Shown: one piece after another, positions 42,671 to 52,300 of the stretch
How the letters are laid out: each line of letters begins with the position of its first letter
How positions within the stretch are numbered: the stretch's first letter is position 1
Assembly: GCA_021323655.1 (NCBI GenBank)
Contig: JAJPKO010000047.1
Location: forward strand, 62,001-126,000
DNA: 64,000 nucleotides
From: Acidobacteriaceae bacterium
GTDB lineage: Bacteria > Acidobacteriota > Terriglobia > Terriglobales > Acidobacteriaceae
Direction of reading: 5' to 3'
Program-made: the position numbers and the translations under genes
The notes under the pieces: model-generated
Told to the model about the DNA's origin: nothing
The model's input: only the letters and a program-made list of their open reading frames with translations
Databases searched by the model: none

Positions 42671-43532
42671 AGCGCCTGGCAAGAATGTCTGCCGCAACAA
42701 AGATAAAAAAGACAATAGAAATAATGCCGTTCATTGTGAAGAAGGCGGCATTGAGCCTGCGCAGGTCTTTCGGCGAGACGATGAGGTGTTCATAAAGCAG
42801 AAGCACTGCAACCACTATGATGCCGGCAAGCGCAATCGCTCCCAGCGAGAACAGTTTCACCAACAGTAGCAGGAGGCCCAGCGTAATGGCGTGCAGAACG
42901 CGTGTTACCCAGAAAGCCTTGGAAATCCCCATCGCAGCGGGCAGGCTGTATAAACGATGCGCCCTGTCATGCTCCGCATCCTGACAGGCATAAAGAATAT
43001 CGAACCCCGCAACCCAGAAGAGCACCGCCACAGTAAGAATAAGGATCCGCAGGTCCAAAGTCCCGCGAATGGCAATCCATGCCGCCGACGGAGCAATCCC
43101 CAGAGATAGTCCAAGTACAAGATGTGACCAGCGCGTAAATCGCTTGGTGTACGAATAGGAAAGCACAATCGCGAGTGCTACAGGCGAAAGCAGAAGGGCC
43201 AGCCGGTTTAGTTGCGCAGCAGACAGCACAAACAGGCCCGCCATCACCGCCGCAAATACTCCTGCAAAACTGCGCGAGAGGAGCCCGGCAGGTATAGCGC
43301 GGCTGGCGGTGCGCGGATTTACCGCGTCCAGATCAGCATCGGCCCAGCGGTTAAAGGCCATCGCCGCAGAACGCGCCGTGACCATGCAGACGATGATCCA
43401 AAGCAGCTGTACCGGGCGGGGCCAGCCATGGGCCGCGAGCATGGCTCCGGTAAGCGCAAAAGGCAGCGCAAAAACAGAGTGTTCCCATTTGATCATTTCA
43501 AGCGTTGTGCCAACGCTACGCAAAAAAGCCAT
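42669..43532 (-). CDS. UbiA-family prenyltransferase, probable menaquinone (MqnP-type) enzyme
   Basis: Membrane aromatic prenyltransferase. From ATG 43532 (MAFLRSVGTTLEMIKWEHSVF) it has 287 residues; a TTG at 43544 directly after GGAG is an alternative. The two Asp-rich motifs are NRWADADLD (N-x3-D-x3-D) and YACQDAEHDRAH, the Mg-prenyl-diphosphate sites. About eight hydrophobic helices are present. The N-terminal IKWEHSVFALPFALTGAMLA is characteristic of the putative 4-hydroxybenzoate polyprenyltransferases used in the futalosine route (MqnP), and mqnA is present in the window. UbiA proper (ubiquinone) is less likely given mqnA. It ends at the CsbD terminator. Confidence 0.85.
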   Translation of the reverse strand: MAFLRSVGTTLEMIKWEHSVFALPFALTGAMLAAHGWPRPVQLLWIIVCMVTARSAAMAFNRWADADLDAVNPRTASRAIPAGLLSRSFAGVFAAVMAGLFVLSAAQLNRLALLLSPVALAIVLSYSYTKRFTRWSHLVLGLSLGIAPSAAWIAIRGTLDLRILILTVAVLFWVAGFDILYACQDAEHDRAHRLYSLPAAMGISKAFWVTRVLHAITLGLLLLLVKLFSLGAIALAGIIVVAVLLLYEHLIVSPKDLRRLNAAFFTMNGIISIVFFIFVAADILARR

Positions 43533-43570
43533 TGTTCGGTGCAATGCTCCTCATTCCTAGTTTAAGGCAC

Positions 43571-43603
43571 AAAATAAAACGGCCCCGCACAAACGCGGGG
43601 TCC
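43571..43603 (-). terminator. Rho-independent terminator of the BON-domain gene
   Basis: On the minus strand GGACCCCGC pairs with GCGGGGCC around a 6-base loop (one bulged A), followed by GTTTTATTTTG. It is 26 bp beyond the BON gene stop. It separates that gene from the prenyltransferase gene, which then needs its own promoter. Confidence 0.8.
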
Positions 43604-43629
43604 GCTCTATGTCTGCTCTTCCGAGAAAG

Positions 43630-44418
43630 CTATTTCTTTTCCGGCTGGTTGGCCACTTGCAGGTTGTTGGTGACGCTGAAGACACCAGGGACGGAGTTGG
43701 CACGGATTCCGGCGGCATCTTTGTCTGCCTGATTGTCTACCTCACCATATAGCGTCACATGCCCATTCTGCACAGAGATGCGAATCGGCTTGCCAGGATC
43801 AATGGCGTATTTATTCAGGCTCGGGAAGCCATACACAGCACGGAAGACCGCAATGCGGATACGATCATCCATGGGCGAAACCGGGTCCACCTGAATGTCA
43901 TTGATCACGTCTTTCACGCCTTTGGTGTTGGCCGCTACTGCGACTGCGGAATCTGCATCCACCGGGCCATAGGCATGTCCGCCCAGCGTAACAACGCCAT
44001 TCTGTACATTCACAGAAATGGCATTGAACGCCGTCGTGCCATAGCCCACGCGATCATACTGAATCGCTTTCAGCAGTTTCTGTTGGAGCTCCTGATCTGA
44101 AACCTCAGGGCCGGCAACTTCGATGTCATTTTCAACGCCCTTCACGTTCTTGATGCGATGCACACGCCGGTCCGCATCCGCCTTGGTGTCGTATACATCC
44201 ACCGTGCCGGTGAGGGTCACAATACCATTCTGCACGTTGACCTGAACGTTTTTGAACTTGGATTTGTTGAGCGCATTGTTCAGGACATCCGCTTTAATCT
44301 GTGTGTCCTGTGAGTTTTGCGCAACAGCAACGGCAGAGTGGGGCGCCATTGCTGAAGGGACGGCCACGAGCAAAGCCGCGGCCAAAGCTGGGACAAGACT
44401 GCGTGATACTTTATTCAT
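43630..44418 (-). CDS. Periplasmic protein with three BON domains
   Basis: 262 residues with a signal peptide (MNKVSRSLVPALAAALLVAVPSAMA). Three BON domains follow, each with the IKADVLNNAL-helix, the VNVQNGIVTLTGTV-type strands and the KGVxxVxNDIxV ending: about 38-103, 108-180 and 186-258. The repeated VQNG segments are VNVQNGIVTL, VNVQNGVVTLGGHA and ISVQNGHVTLYGE. BON proteins such as OsmY bind phospholipid or outer-membrane surfaces under osmotic stress. A strong terminator follows. A stress-envelope role fits the nearby CsbD/lmo0937 genes, but no shared regulation is seen. Confidence 0.93.
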   Translation of the reverse strand: MNKVSRSLVPALAAALLVAVPSAMAPHSAVAVAQNSQDTQIKADVLNNALNKSKFKNVQVNVQNGIVTLTGTVDVYDTKADADRRVHRIKNVKGVENDIEVAGPEVSDQELQQKLLKAIQYDRVGYGTTAFNAISVNVQNGVVTLGGHAYGPVDADSAVAVAANTKGVKDVINDIQVDPVSPMDDRIRIAVFRAVYGFPSLNKYAIDPGKPIRISVQNGHVTLYGEVDNQADKDAAGIRANSVPGVFSVTNNLQVANQPEKK

Positions 44419-44563
44419 GTCAATCTTTCTCCTGGCTGGCTGCGCTTTTACCTTCTGGCACGACTAGGGACCAAAGCCGAATCAAAGGCAGCCTGAGATG
44501 AACTACGCACACATTGTAACTACATTCGATGCAGCAGCGGCCTATTTTTTGCCCTGGGCGCAC

Positions 44564-47500
44564 TCAACGATAACGCCGATGCACCTTGAACAGAAGGCTG
44601 AAGACGCCTGACTCGTCGCGCACCGCAAGGATGGACACCGTTGGAGTCACATTGACCTCGGCCTGGATAAGCTGCTGTGCGGTTGAATTGATGTTCGTGG
44701 CATAGGTCAGGGTCGCATTCTTTGAGACCTGCTGCGAAACCGTGATACGGGCCGTAGAATTCCCTATCGAGCCCACCCATGAGGGATCAATCTTCACGCT
44801 GCCACCGCCAAACAACTTCTGGATACGGCTGCTCAGGGTTGCGTTCAGCGCGCCGCCCAGAATCGCGTCTGCCGTGGTGTTGACTCCCGCCTGCTGTGCC
44901 TGCATGGAATAAATTTGCTGCTCTTCCTGGGTACGCCCCATGGCCAGGAGCGAAAAGATGTCCTGCTGCGTAAGCGGCGGCTCAGAGCGGAAGGTAGGAC
45001 TCAGATTGCTGGGTGTGCCATGCACCCCGATCGTAATGTCGTAGTCTTCTACACGGGTGGTGGCGTCAATGTCAATCACCGGCTCAATGCGGACCGGATT
45101 GCTGAAGAAAATCTCGCCGTGCTGGAGCTGGTATTTTGTTCCGGCAAAGGTAGCGCTGCCTTCAGTGATGGTAATGCGCCCCAGCATAGAGGGCTGCGCT
45201 ACGGTCCCTCGAACATGCAAATCCACGTCTCCTGCCAGCTTCGCGTAGGAGTTCTGGAAATCAAGCTCCGGAGACGAGGTGATGTGTATGTTCAACCGGA
45301 CATGATTGGAGAACGCATTTGGATCAGGAGGAGGCGCTGTATTGGACGAAAGGCTACTGAAGCTGGCAAAATCCAGGTTCGGGTTGATGGTAAAACGTGT
45401 CAGCTGAACATTGCCGCTTACCACCAATGCGCTCTGCGTTCCCTGCAAACGCAACTTTGTATCAATCATCGAACTGATGCCAGCCGGGTATCGAATACGA
45501 ATGTCTTTCCCCGTGGCCGTCAGGTCCGTATAAATTCCCTGCTGATATGTAACATATCCGGCTACTTTTACCTGCCCACCGCCCGTGGTCCCCGTCAGGT
45601 TCTGCACCTGGAGCCTGCCTTGCGTAAATTGAAGGGTCCCGTTCAGCTGGTTGATGCCGTTCGGAAAACCCTCCACGCTCATCGCAACATTCGTCAGCTT
45701 TACCTGCCCGGTCAGATCTGGATTTTTGAACGTACCGCCAGCGTTCATCGAGAACGTGACCTCTCCAGACGAGGAGATATCGGAGCGTAGGGTCTGCAGC
45801 AACGCCAGATTCATGGAACCCTGCGCCTGAAAGTTCATTGGATGGCTGTCCTCGAAAATTCCAGCCTCGCCCTGCGCCCGCAGGTCCGTGTTGTCTCCTG
45901 TAATGTGAATGGGATCGAGATGCAGATTACCGTTGCGAAGCTGCGCATGCAGCGGTCCCTCGCTTCGCAGTGGGACGCCAGCAAGAGAAACGGCAAGCTG
46001 GCTGATCTGGGCATCTCCCTGCATCTGGCGCGGCATACGCAGCGGCCCTGAAACCGTGAGCATTCCTGCAATGGAGGAGTGCCCACGCACACTGTCCACG
46101 TGAAACATCTCAAGGAACGGATCTATGTCCACATTGGAGAGCTGCGCCTGCGCGTGGGTCAGGTAGTCGCCCGAGAGGGCCGTCTGCCCGCTGATCTCCA
46201 GTTGTGCCTGCGCCAGATGTCCGGTCGTGGTGTAGATCAGTTGGCCATTGCTGGTGTGCGCCGTCAGGTCCACCGCCCCATTCAACTGGTTTCCGACCAC
46301 GACGTGGGTCAGGTGCGCATTCACCTGCAAATTCGGCGCAGCCACCGTGCCTGACCCATTGGCCGTGAATACAAGCTGCCCCGTCACCGGCACACGCGTG
46401 TTCTGCAACCGCTCCATGTGCGAAAGGTCGAACCCTTTCCCTTGCGCTGCAAACTGGAATTGCTTTGTGCGGATGTGGTATCCGCCTTGCGCCGTCAGCT
46501 GCCCGCCATTTTCAAGCAGCGTCAGCTTTGTGGCACTCACCTCATCTCCGGCAAAGCGTAGATCGGCGGTCAGGCTGCGGTATGGCTCGCCATAAATCTT
46601 GCCTCCGGCAACTGAAAGATGTCCGCCTCCATTCAAATCGTCCAGCCTGCCCGCAGCATGCGCACTCAGGTTTACTGTTCCCGTCGTGTTGGGTATGTTA
46701 CGGCCCGACATTACGATTACGTCTGCAAGCTGAGCGTCCTTGACTGTAACATCTGCCTCAATCGCTGACTCCTCATCAAAAGACGGCCTGTGACCGCTGA
46801 AGTGATGCGCATGCAGCTGGCCTGAGGCGTGGATGATTGTAGTTCCACGCGTAAGTGTCGCCTGCTGGACCGCAATCAACCACTGTGAATATTCGGCATC
46901 CGTCACCAGTGAATCCCAGTGCAGCGTCTGGTCAGCGAGCAAAAGGTCAAAATTGCTGGCGGTCAAATGCCCCTTTGCATCCGGATGACTCAGTGTTCCG
47001 GAAACCGTGCCATGGAATTGCGCCTGCCCATCCAGACGCACGGGCAGCGCCTGGACGCCTCGCTTGCCCTGCGCTGCTACTCCCAGCGTGGAAAGCGCCT
47101 TATCAAACTCGCCCAGGTTCGTGGTTTCAACATTCACCAAAAGCGTAGAAGTGCGGCTGAGCGGATACACGCCAAGGCCGCCGCTGACGTCAAAGCGCGA
47201 CGCCGGCGTATGTGCCTGTAATTGCTTTACCTGGACCGTGCCATTGCTCTGGAAGTACGTTGCGTCTACGATTCCGGAGAGTGGCACCTCGCCTGCTGGA
47301 GTCTGCCTGGAAGGCGTAAGTGTCACGTTCGCCCTTCCCCGCAAATCAGAGGCATCTCCTGTCCAGTCTACGAATGTGTCACCGGCTACCCATGTATCGA
47401 ACCCAAGGTCCTCGTAATGTGGAGGAGCAACCATCGCCATGACGGGCTGCAACGAAAATCCGGCAATCTTTGCCCGAATACTTCCTTGCCGCACCCGTCC

Positions 47501-48589
47501 ATCCATCCAGTGGGCGATCCGCATCTCTGCATTCACTACACCACCGCGATCCAGCTTTACACGAATGTTCGTCAGTGCCAGGTCATCTTCCGTCATATGC
47601 AGCGACATATCAGCATTTGCGCCGCTGACGTGGACCGAACCGGTGTGGTACGCGGCCCCGGCCACGCGAACAAGCCCATTCATCAGGAACTGCTTTCCGA
47701 TCCCCTGCCCTTTTATGTCCAGCGCTGCAATGCCGCTGTCTACTCCCGGCACAGGCTCCAGCGCCATCACTTCGCGCACGTCTACGTTGCCCTGGGCGGT
47801 GAACGTCCAATGCGGGGCCGCAAAATCTTTCACTGAAGCCGTGGCCTGGAGCGCCTGACGGCCAGTCTGTAAACGAAACTGCGTCACGTCCAGCGTGTTC
47901 CGTCCTGCATCGGCAGAAAGATCTAGCTGAGAGCGCACCGGAGGCCGAATGCCCCGCTGCGCCACGATGTCCCCCGCGTGCAGCGCAGCCAGATAATGGT
48001 CATTGGCAGGCGAGTACGTCACTACCGCACCTAAATTATTCGCGGAAAGGTCAAAGGGCAGCACGCGTTGATTGATCAGTGCAACACCATCATGAATTTC
48101 TATTCGCCCCACCTGAAGATCAAAAATCTCATCTTTGATGGGTTTGCCGGTGTGCTGCGTCTTGGGCCGCGGCTGGTTCGTTAATCCATCCGGATAAACA
48201 ATCAGATGGATAGCCGGTTTATCCGCTTCAAGGTAGTTCAGGTCTATCTTTTTTGTGCCGAAGAAAGACAGTATCTTCACCCGCACGTAAATTCGGTTCA
48301 CATGCACATAGGGTGCTTCGTTGGCAGCTTCCAGGCCGTGGATCGTCAATCCATCAGCCTCAAAGGCAAGATGACGCAGCGACCAGCGAAACGCCTGCAA
48401 CTCAACCCGTCCGCCAGTGGATTGCTCCAGAACTGCCACCAGCTTTTCCCGCACAAGGTCCTCAAATTGCGGAGTGGATGCGTACCAGACCGCGGCGCCG
48501 ACGATCGCCAGCAGCACCGCAGCAATGATAAGCACCACACGCAGCCAGATGCGGCGGCGCGCCGGAGAAGCAACGGGTTCGGTGCTCAT
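44564..48589 (-). CDS. tamB: TamB/YtfN-like translocation and assembly module protein
   Basis: Very long periplasmic protein of 1341 residues anchored by one N-terminal helix (IWLRVVLIIAAVLLAIVGA, 14-36). The middle is a beta-rich repetitive body with alternating hydrophobics, as expected for AsmA/TamB-type lipid-conducting or barrel-assembly scaffolds. The C-terminal TamB (DUF490) domain carries GRITITEGSATFAGTKYQL, FFSNPVRIEPVIDIDA and TFRSEPPLTQQDIFSLLAMG. The start overlaps the stop of the SurA-N gene by 4 bases (ATGA). It is the last of a three-gene operon with an Omp85 protein, so a role in outer-membrane protein or phospholipid delivery is very likely. Confidence 0.94.
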   Translation of the reverse strand: MSTEPVASPARRRIWLRVVLIIAAVLLAIVGAAVWYASTPQFEDLVREKLVAVLEQSTGGRVELQAFRWSLRHLAFEADGLTIHGLEAANEAPYVHVNRIYVRVKILSFFGTKKIDLNYLEADKPAIHLIVYPDGLTNQPRPKTQHTGKPIKDEIFDLQVGRIEIHDGVALINQRVLPFDLSANNLGAVVTYSPANDHYLAALHAGDIVAQRGIRPPVRSQLDLSADAGRNTLDVTQFRLQTGRQALQATASVKDFAAPHWTFTAQGNVDVREVMALEPVPGVDSGIAALDIKGQGIGKQFLMNGLVRVAGAAYHTGSVHVSGANADMSLHMTEDDLALTNIRVKLDRGGVVNAEMRIAHWMDGRVRQGSIRAKIAGFSLQPVMAMVAPPHYEDLGFDTWVAGDTFVDWTGDASDLRGRANVTLTPSRQTPAGEVPLSGIVDATYFQSNGTVQVKQLQAHTPASRFDVSGGLGVYPLSRTSTLLVNVETTNLGEFDKALSTLGVAAQGKRGVQALPVRLDGQAQFHGTVSGTLSHPDAKGHLTASNFDLLLADQTLHWDSLVTDAEYSQWLIAVQQATLTRGTTIIHASGQLHAHHFSGHRPSFDEESAIEADVTVKDAQLADVIVMSGRNIPNTTGTVNLSAHAAGRLDDLNGGGHLSVAGGKIYGEPYRSLTADLRFAGDEVSATKLTLLENGGQLTAQGGYHIRTKQFQFAAQGKGFDLSHMERLQNTRVPVTGQLVFTANGSGTVAAPNLQVNAHLTHVVVGNQLNGAVDLTAHTSNGQLIYTTTGHLAQAQLEISGQTALSGDYLTHAQAQLSNVDIDPFLEMFHVDSVRGHSSIAGMLTVSGPLRMPRQMQGDAQISQLAVSLAGVPLRSEGPLHAQLRNGNLHLDPIHITGDNTDLRAQGEAGIFEDSHPMNFQAQGSMNLALLQTLRSDISSSGEVTFSMNAGGTFKNPDLTGQVKLTNVAMSVEGFPNGINQLNGTLQFTQGRLQVQNLTGTTGGGQVKVAGYVTYQQGIYTDLTATGKDIRIRYPAGISSMIDTKLRLQGTQSALVVSGNVQLTRFTINPNLDFASFSSLSSNTAPPPDPNAFSNHVRLNIHITSSPELDFQNSYAKLAGDVDLHVRGTVAQPSMLGRITITEGSATFAGTKYQLQHGEIFFSNPVRIEPVIDIDATTRVEDYDITIGVHGTPSNLSPTFRSEPPLTQQDIFSLLAMGRTQEEQQIYSMQAQQAGVNTTADAILGGALNATLSSRIQKLFGGGSVKIDPSWVGSIGNSTARITVSQQVSKNATLTYATNINSTAQQLIQAEVNVTPTVSILAVRDESGVFSLLFKVHRRYR

Positions 48590-49335
48590 GCTCCTCCTCC
48601 CGTGTCGTCATCAGTGCCCGTGCTCTTGCCATATTTTGGATCGAGGACCTGCACACTGCCCTGTTCGCGCAGGCTCTGGAGCCAGTCTCTCAACTGCGAA
48701 TTGACCTGCTGCTGGAGCAGAATCTCGCGAATGCGCGGAGCAACACTCTCCAGCTTCGGGGCAGGCTGTTTGGACTTTGCAAAAGCGGGAAGAAAATTGT
48801 TCTTGTAGTAATTTTCAATGTCCTGGCGGCCGATGTGGATGCTAACGCCAAAACGCTGATCAATAAATTTCAGTATTTCAAGCCGCTCTTTCCATCTGTC
48901 GTCCACTTCCTGTTCGGTCAGGCCACTCTTCCGCAAAAACGCCTGCCATCCGGCTTCCGTCGTGCAGTGCATCGGGCCGCATGCCGGAATCTGGTGGCGC
49001 AACTCGTCCAGGCTCTTCCGCACCTCCTCATCGCTCACAGAGTAGTTGATGCCATTCTGTTCCTTCATCTGCCGCAGAATAAGCGTCCTCGTAATCAGCC
49101 GCTGCGCGGCGCGCTCCTCCGTGTTCTGGCTTGCTGGCACTGAAATAGGCTGAAGGACAGAGAAGCGCATCTCTTCCCGCACATCGCTTTCCAGCAACAC
49201 ATCTCCGTTAATAATGGCAATCACGCGGTCCAGCACAACCGGCTGAGTGGCTATCTGCGAAAAAGCAGGGGCGCCCATGCAGCCGGAGAGCACGATCCCC
49301 GCCATCACAACTCCGCAATGTTTACGCCACGCCAT
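48586..49335 (-). CDS. SurA N-terminal-domain lipoprotein without a PPIase domain
   Basis: 249 residues. The N-terminus MAWRKHCGVVMAGIVLSGC has a lipobox (LSGC, Cys19), followed by a second cleavage-like AFSQ. The SurA N-domain begins VVLDRVIAIINGDVLLESDVREEM and continues through ERAAQRLITRTLILRQMKEQNGINYSVSDEEV. A C-terminal helix (PAPKLESVAPRIREILLQQQ) completes the SurA chaperone core. The parvulin PPIase domain, with its HILV...GGDLG motifs, is missing. Chaperone function for outer-membrane proteins is therefore expected without isomerase activity. The ATG overlaps the stop of the Omp85 gene (TGATG), and the end overlaps tamB (ATGA). Confidence 0.88.
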   Translation of the reverse strand: MAWRKHCGVVMAGIVLSGCMGAPAFSQIATQPVVLDRVIAIINGDVLLESDVREEMRFSVLQPISVPASQNTEERAAQRLITRTLILRQMKEQNGINYSVSDEEVRKSLDELRHQIPACGPMHCTTEAGWQAFLRKSGLTEQEVDDRWKERLEILKFIDQRFGVSIHIGRQDIENYYKNNFLPAFAKSKQPAPKLESVAPRIREILLQQQVNSQLRDWLQSLREQGSVQVLDPKYGKSTGTDDDTGGGA

Positions 49336-52300
49336 CAGAATGCCTGCCCAATGCTGAAGAAGAAATTAAAGTGTGGCGCCTGTCCGATTCGCGGAACGGG
49401 GCCACCGGAATAATCAATAATGATGGGGTAGATCGGCGGATTCAGGTTGTAGCTGAAATCCAGGCGCAACGGCCCCACAGGCGTGTGATACCTTACCCCC
49501 AGCCCGAGAGCATGTGAAAAATCATTAAAGCTGCACGTGCCCGCTCCGCCCGTGCTGGAGTGCTGATGCGGCACAGACTGGTCTGCTTCGCTCGTGTCTT
49601 TGCAGGTATAACTGTGCGGCTGCTTAATGCGAAACATGCTCGGCCATATGTCAGAGGAATTCTCAAAGACATTGCCCATATCGTGGAACAGCACAAACCC
49701 GAGAGCATTGCCAACATACGGCAGCGTTGGATTCGGCATGCGAAGCTCGGTGCTGTTTACAAACGCGCCCGCTCCTCCAATGGGATAGCCCGTCAGCGAA
49801 TCTCGCGGCCCCGCCGAATTAATACCAAAGCCACGATGCGACTGTGCGCCGCCAGCATACAGGCGCTCCGGAAGAGGAATCAGCTCATACTTGTCGGCTC
49901 CATACGATCGCTCAACCCCAATCCGGGTGCTCCGCGCCACTACCCATTTGTTCTGCTTCCCAAAGGAGTAGTAACTGGAGTTCGTTGCATCAATGCGATT
50001 AAAGTTCGCCTGCGAACCAAAGTGTGAATCGGCCCACGTGTCTTGGACCGTGTTGTAGGTGCCCCGCGTCGCATCCAGTGGCGTGGGCACGCGCGTGTCC
50101 CTCAGCCATGTAATGCCCGGCCCGCCAACGCGTACCGGCTGCGATACCAACGGAATCTCATTCGGAGCCACCTGCACGCTGTTCGGGTCCACCTTCACGC
50201 GGCGATAGCTCCATAGATAAATCAGCGTGTTCGGCTTGTTCACGTGGTGCGTCACGCGCATCGAGGCTTCCAGGCGGGATGCCGCATAGGTTGTCAGGTC
50301 CTGCGCGTTGGTGTAGCCGCCGGAGAGGATAGCATCGAATTTTGGATTGTCGAAAAGATGCGGATTCGAGAATATCGTCTGCACCCGCTGCTCCAACGTG
50401 CCATAGGTGGTGTTCAACGAGATGGATTTATCTGTTCCACGAAGATTGATGCGTGACACATTGAACAGAAATGCCGGACTTACGCCTGTCTTGCCATTCG
50501 GACTGCACGTATATGTGGACGGGTTGATGCCAAGCTGAATCAGTTCCTGCGGTGTGATGCTCTTGCAGTTCGTTTGCGGGTTCCCCGTCTGCGCCTGGAA
50601 ACCAAACCCATAGCTCACGTCCCATCGCCGCGCCTCAGTAAATTGCACCAGCACATTCTTGCGCAGCTCATCACCGCCCGGATTCTGCACCGCCGTATTG
50701 ACCTGATTAAAGAGCGTCAGGTCATACAGGCGCCGTTGCGTATCCAGCAGTGCTGACTGGTCCAGCGGATCACCAGGATGCAGCAGGACGCGGTCTTCCA
50801 CCGTGCTCGGACGCGTGTAATGCAGTCCTGAAATCAGCACGCGATTCACAAACACCTGCTCGCCTTCTGTCACATCCATGGTTACATCCATGGTGTTCGG
50901 CTTCGTCGTAGAGCGGTGCTGCGTCACCTGCACCTGGGCCTTATCAAAGCCATGGCTCAGGTAATAGCTCAGGATTGTGTCGCGATCGTTATTGACGTTC
51001 GCTGCCGAGTAGGGCTGCCCGGATTGTGTATTCAGCAAGGGAGTCAACTGGTCCCGCGGGATTTGCTGTGCGCCCTGGATCTCATAGTTCCCCAGCCGCA
51101 TCTGTGCCCCTTCTTCAATTCGGTAAGTCACCGTCATCAGGTCTGTCTTCAGGGGCTGTCCGTTTGGTGCCGTATCCACGTCCTTGATCTCCGGCGTGAC
51201 TTTCACGTCAGTAAAACCATTGCTCTGGTACAGGGCCTCAATACTACTGGCATCCGCCTGTGCCAGCGCGTAGCTGTACATGCCATGCCGGTTCACTATG
51301 TTTGCAGGAACAACACTCAGCCGTTGCCGAATCAGGTCGCTGTCAAAGTACTTATTGCCCGTAACGTGTACCGCATCCACGCGATGCTTGCTTCCCAGCG
51401 AAACATGGAAGGTAATCACAGCGTGCCGCGGATCCACCTGCTGCTCGGAATGTGTGACCTTTGCGTCAAAGTAGCTCTGGCGCTGGAAGTAATCGCGGAT
51501 GCGGCGGTCTGCCTCATTCAGCAGGTCCTCATCCACCGTGCCTTCTTCATAGATAGGGACCAGATTCTTGATCTTGCTCCGGCTGAGCGATGCTCCCTGC
51601 ACCTGGATCTTCACCAACGGTCCACGATTGGATGTAAAGCCGTAATTTAAATGGTTCACAGGAGGCTGGTAGTCCCGCGAATCCAGCTTGATGGTCGCTT
51701 CCAGACGGTCGTTCTTCTGGTAGTTCTTCCGCAGGCGGGTCAGCGCATTGCTTACCGTATTGCGCGTGACCTTCGAGCCTTCTTTCAGCTTGCCCGTTTT
51801 GCGGAACTTCTCAACGCTCATGCCGCTGTCACCCTGCACGGTCACATCGCCCACACGCGCCTGTTTTCCCAGTTCAATCTGGAAAGCCACATTTACCTGA
51901 GAATTGGGCTGGTCAATGCTGGTGCTGGCAAAGATCCGCGCAGCATAGTAGCCGTTTTCTTCCAGCGTCTGCCGCAACTGCAATTCGGCCTGTTGCAGCT
52001 TGTCGTCGGAAAAGACTGTTCCCGGATTCATGCGCGTCGAGCGCTCCAGCACGCCGGAAAGCCGTTCGCTTTTTACGCCTTCCACCGTAATGCGGCCGAT
52101 GAAGAGGTTGGGCGTCCCATCAAAAATAATCGTGACGGCGTTCCCACGGCGAATTCCTTCAACTTCGATCGTCTTGTACAGGCCGGTCTCATACAGGCGG
52201 CGCAGGCTCTCCCTCACCTTGTCAGGGTCCAGCGGCTGATGGGGCTGCTGGGCGAGCTTCTGGACCAGCGGTCCCAGACGGTCTGCATCAATTCCCTTGA

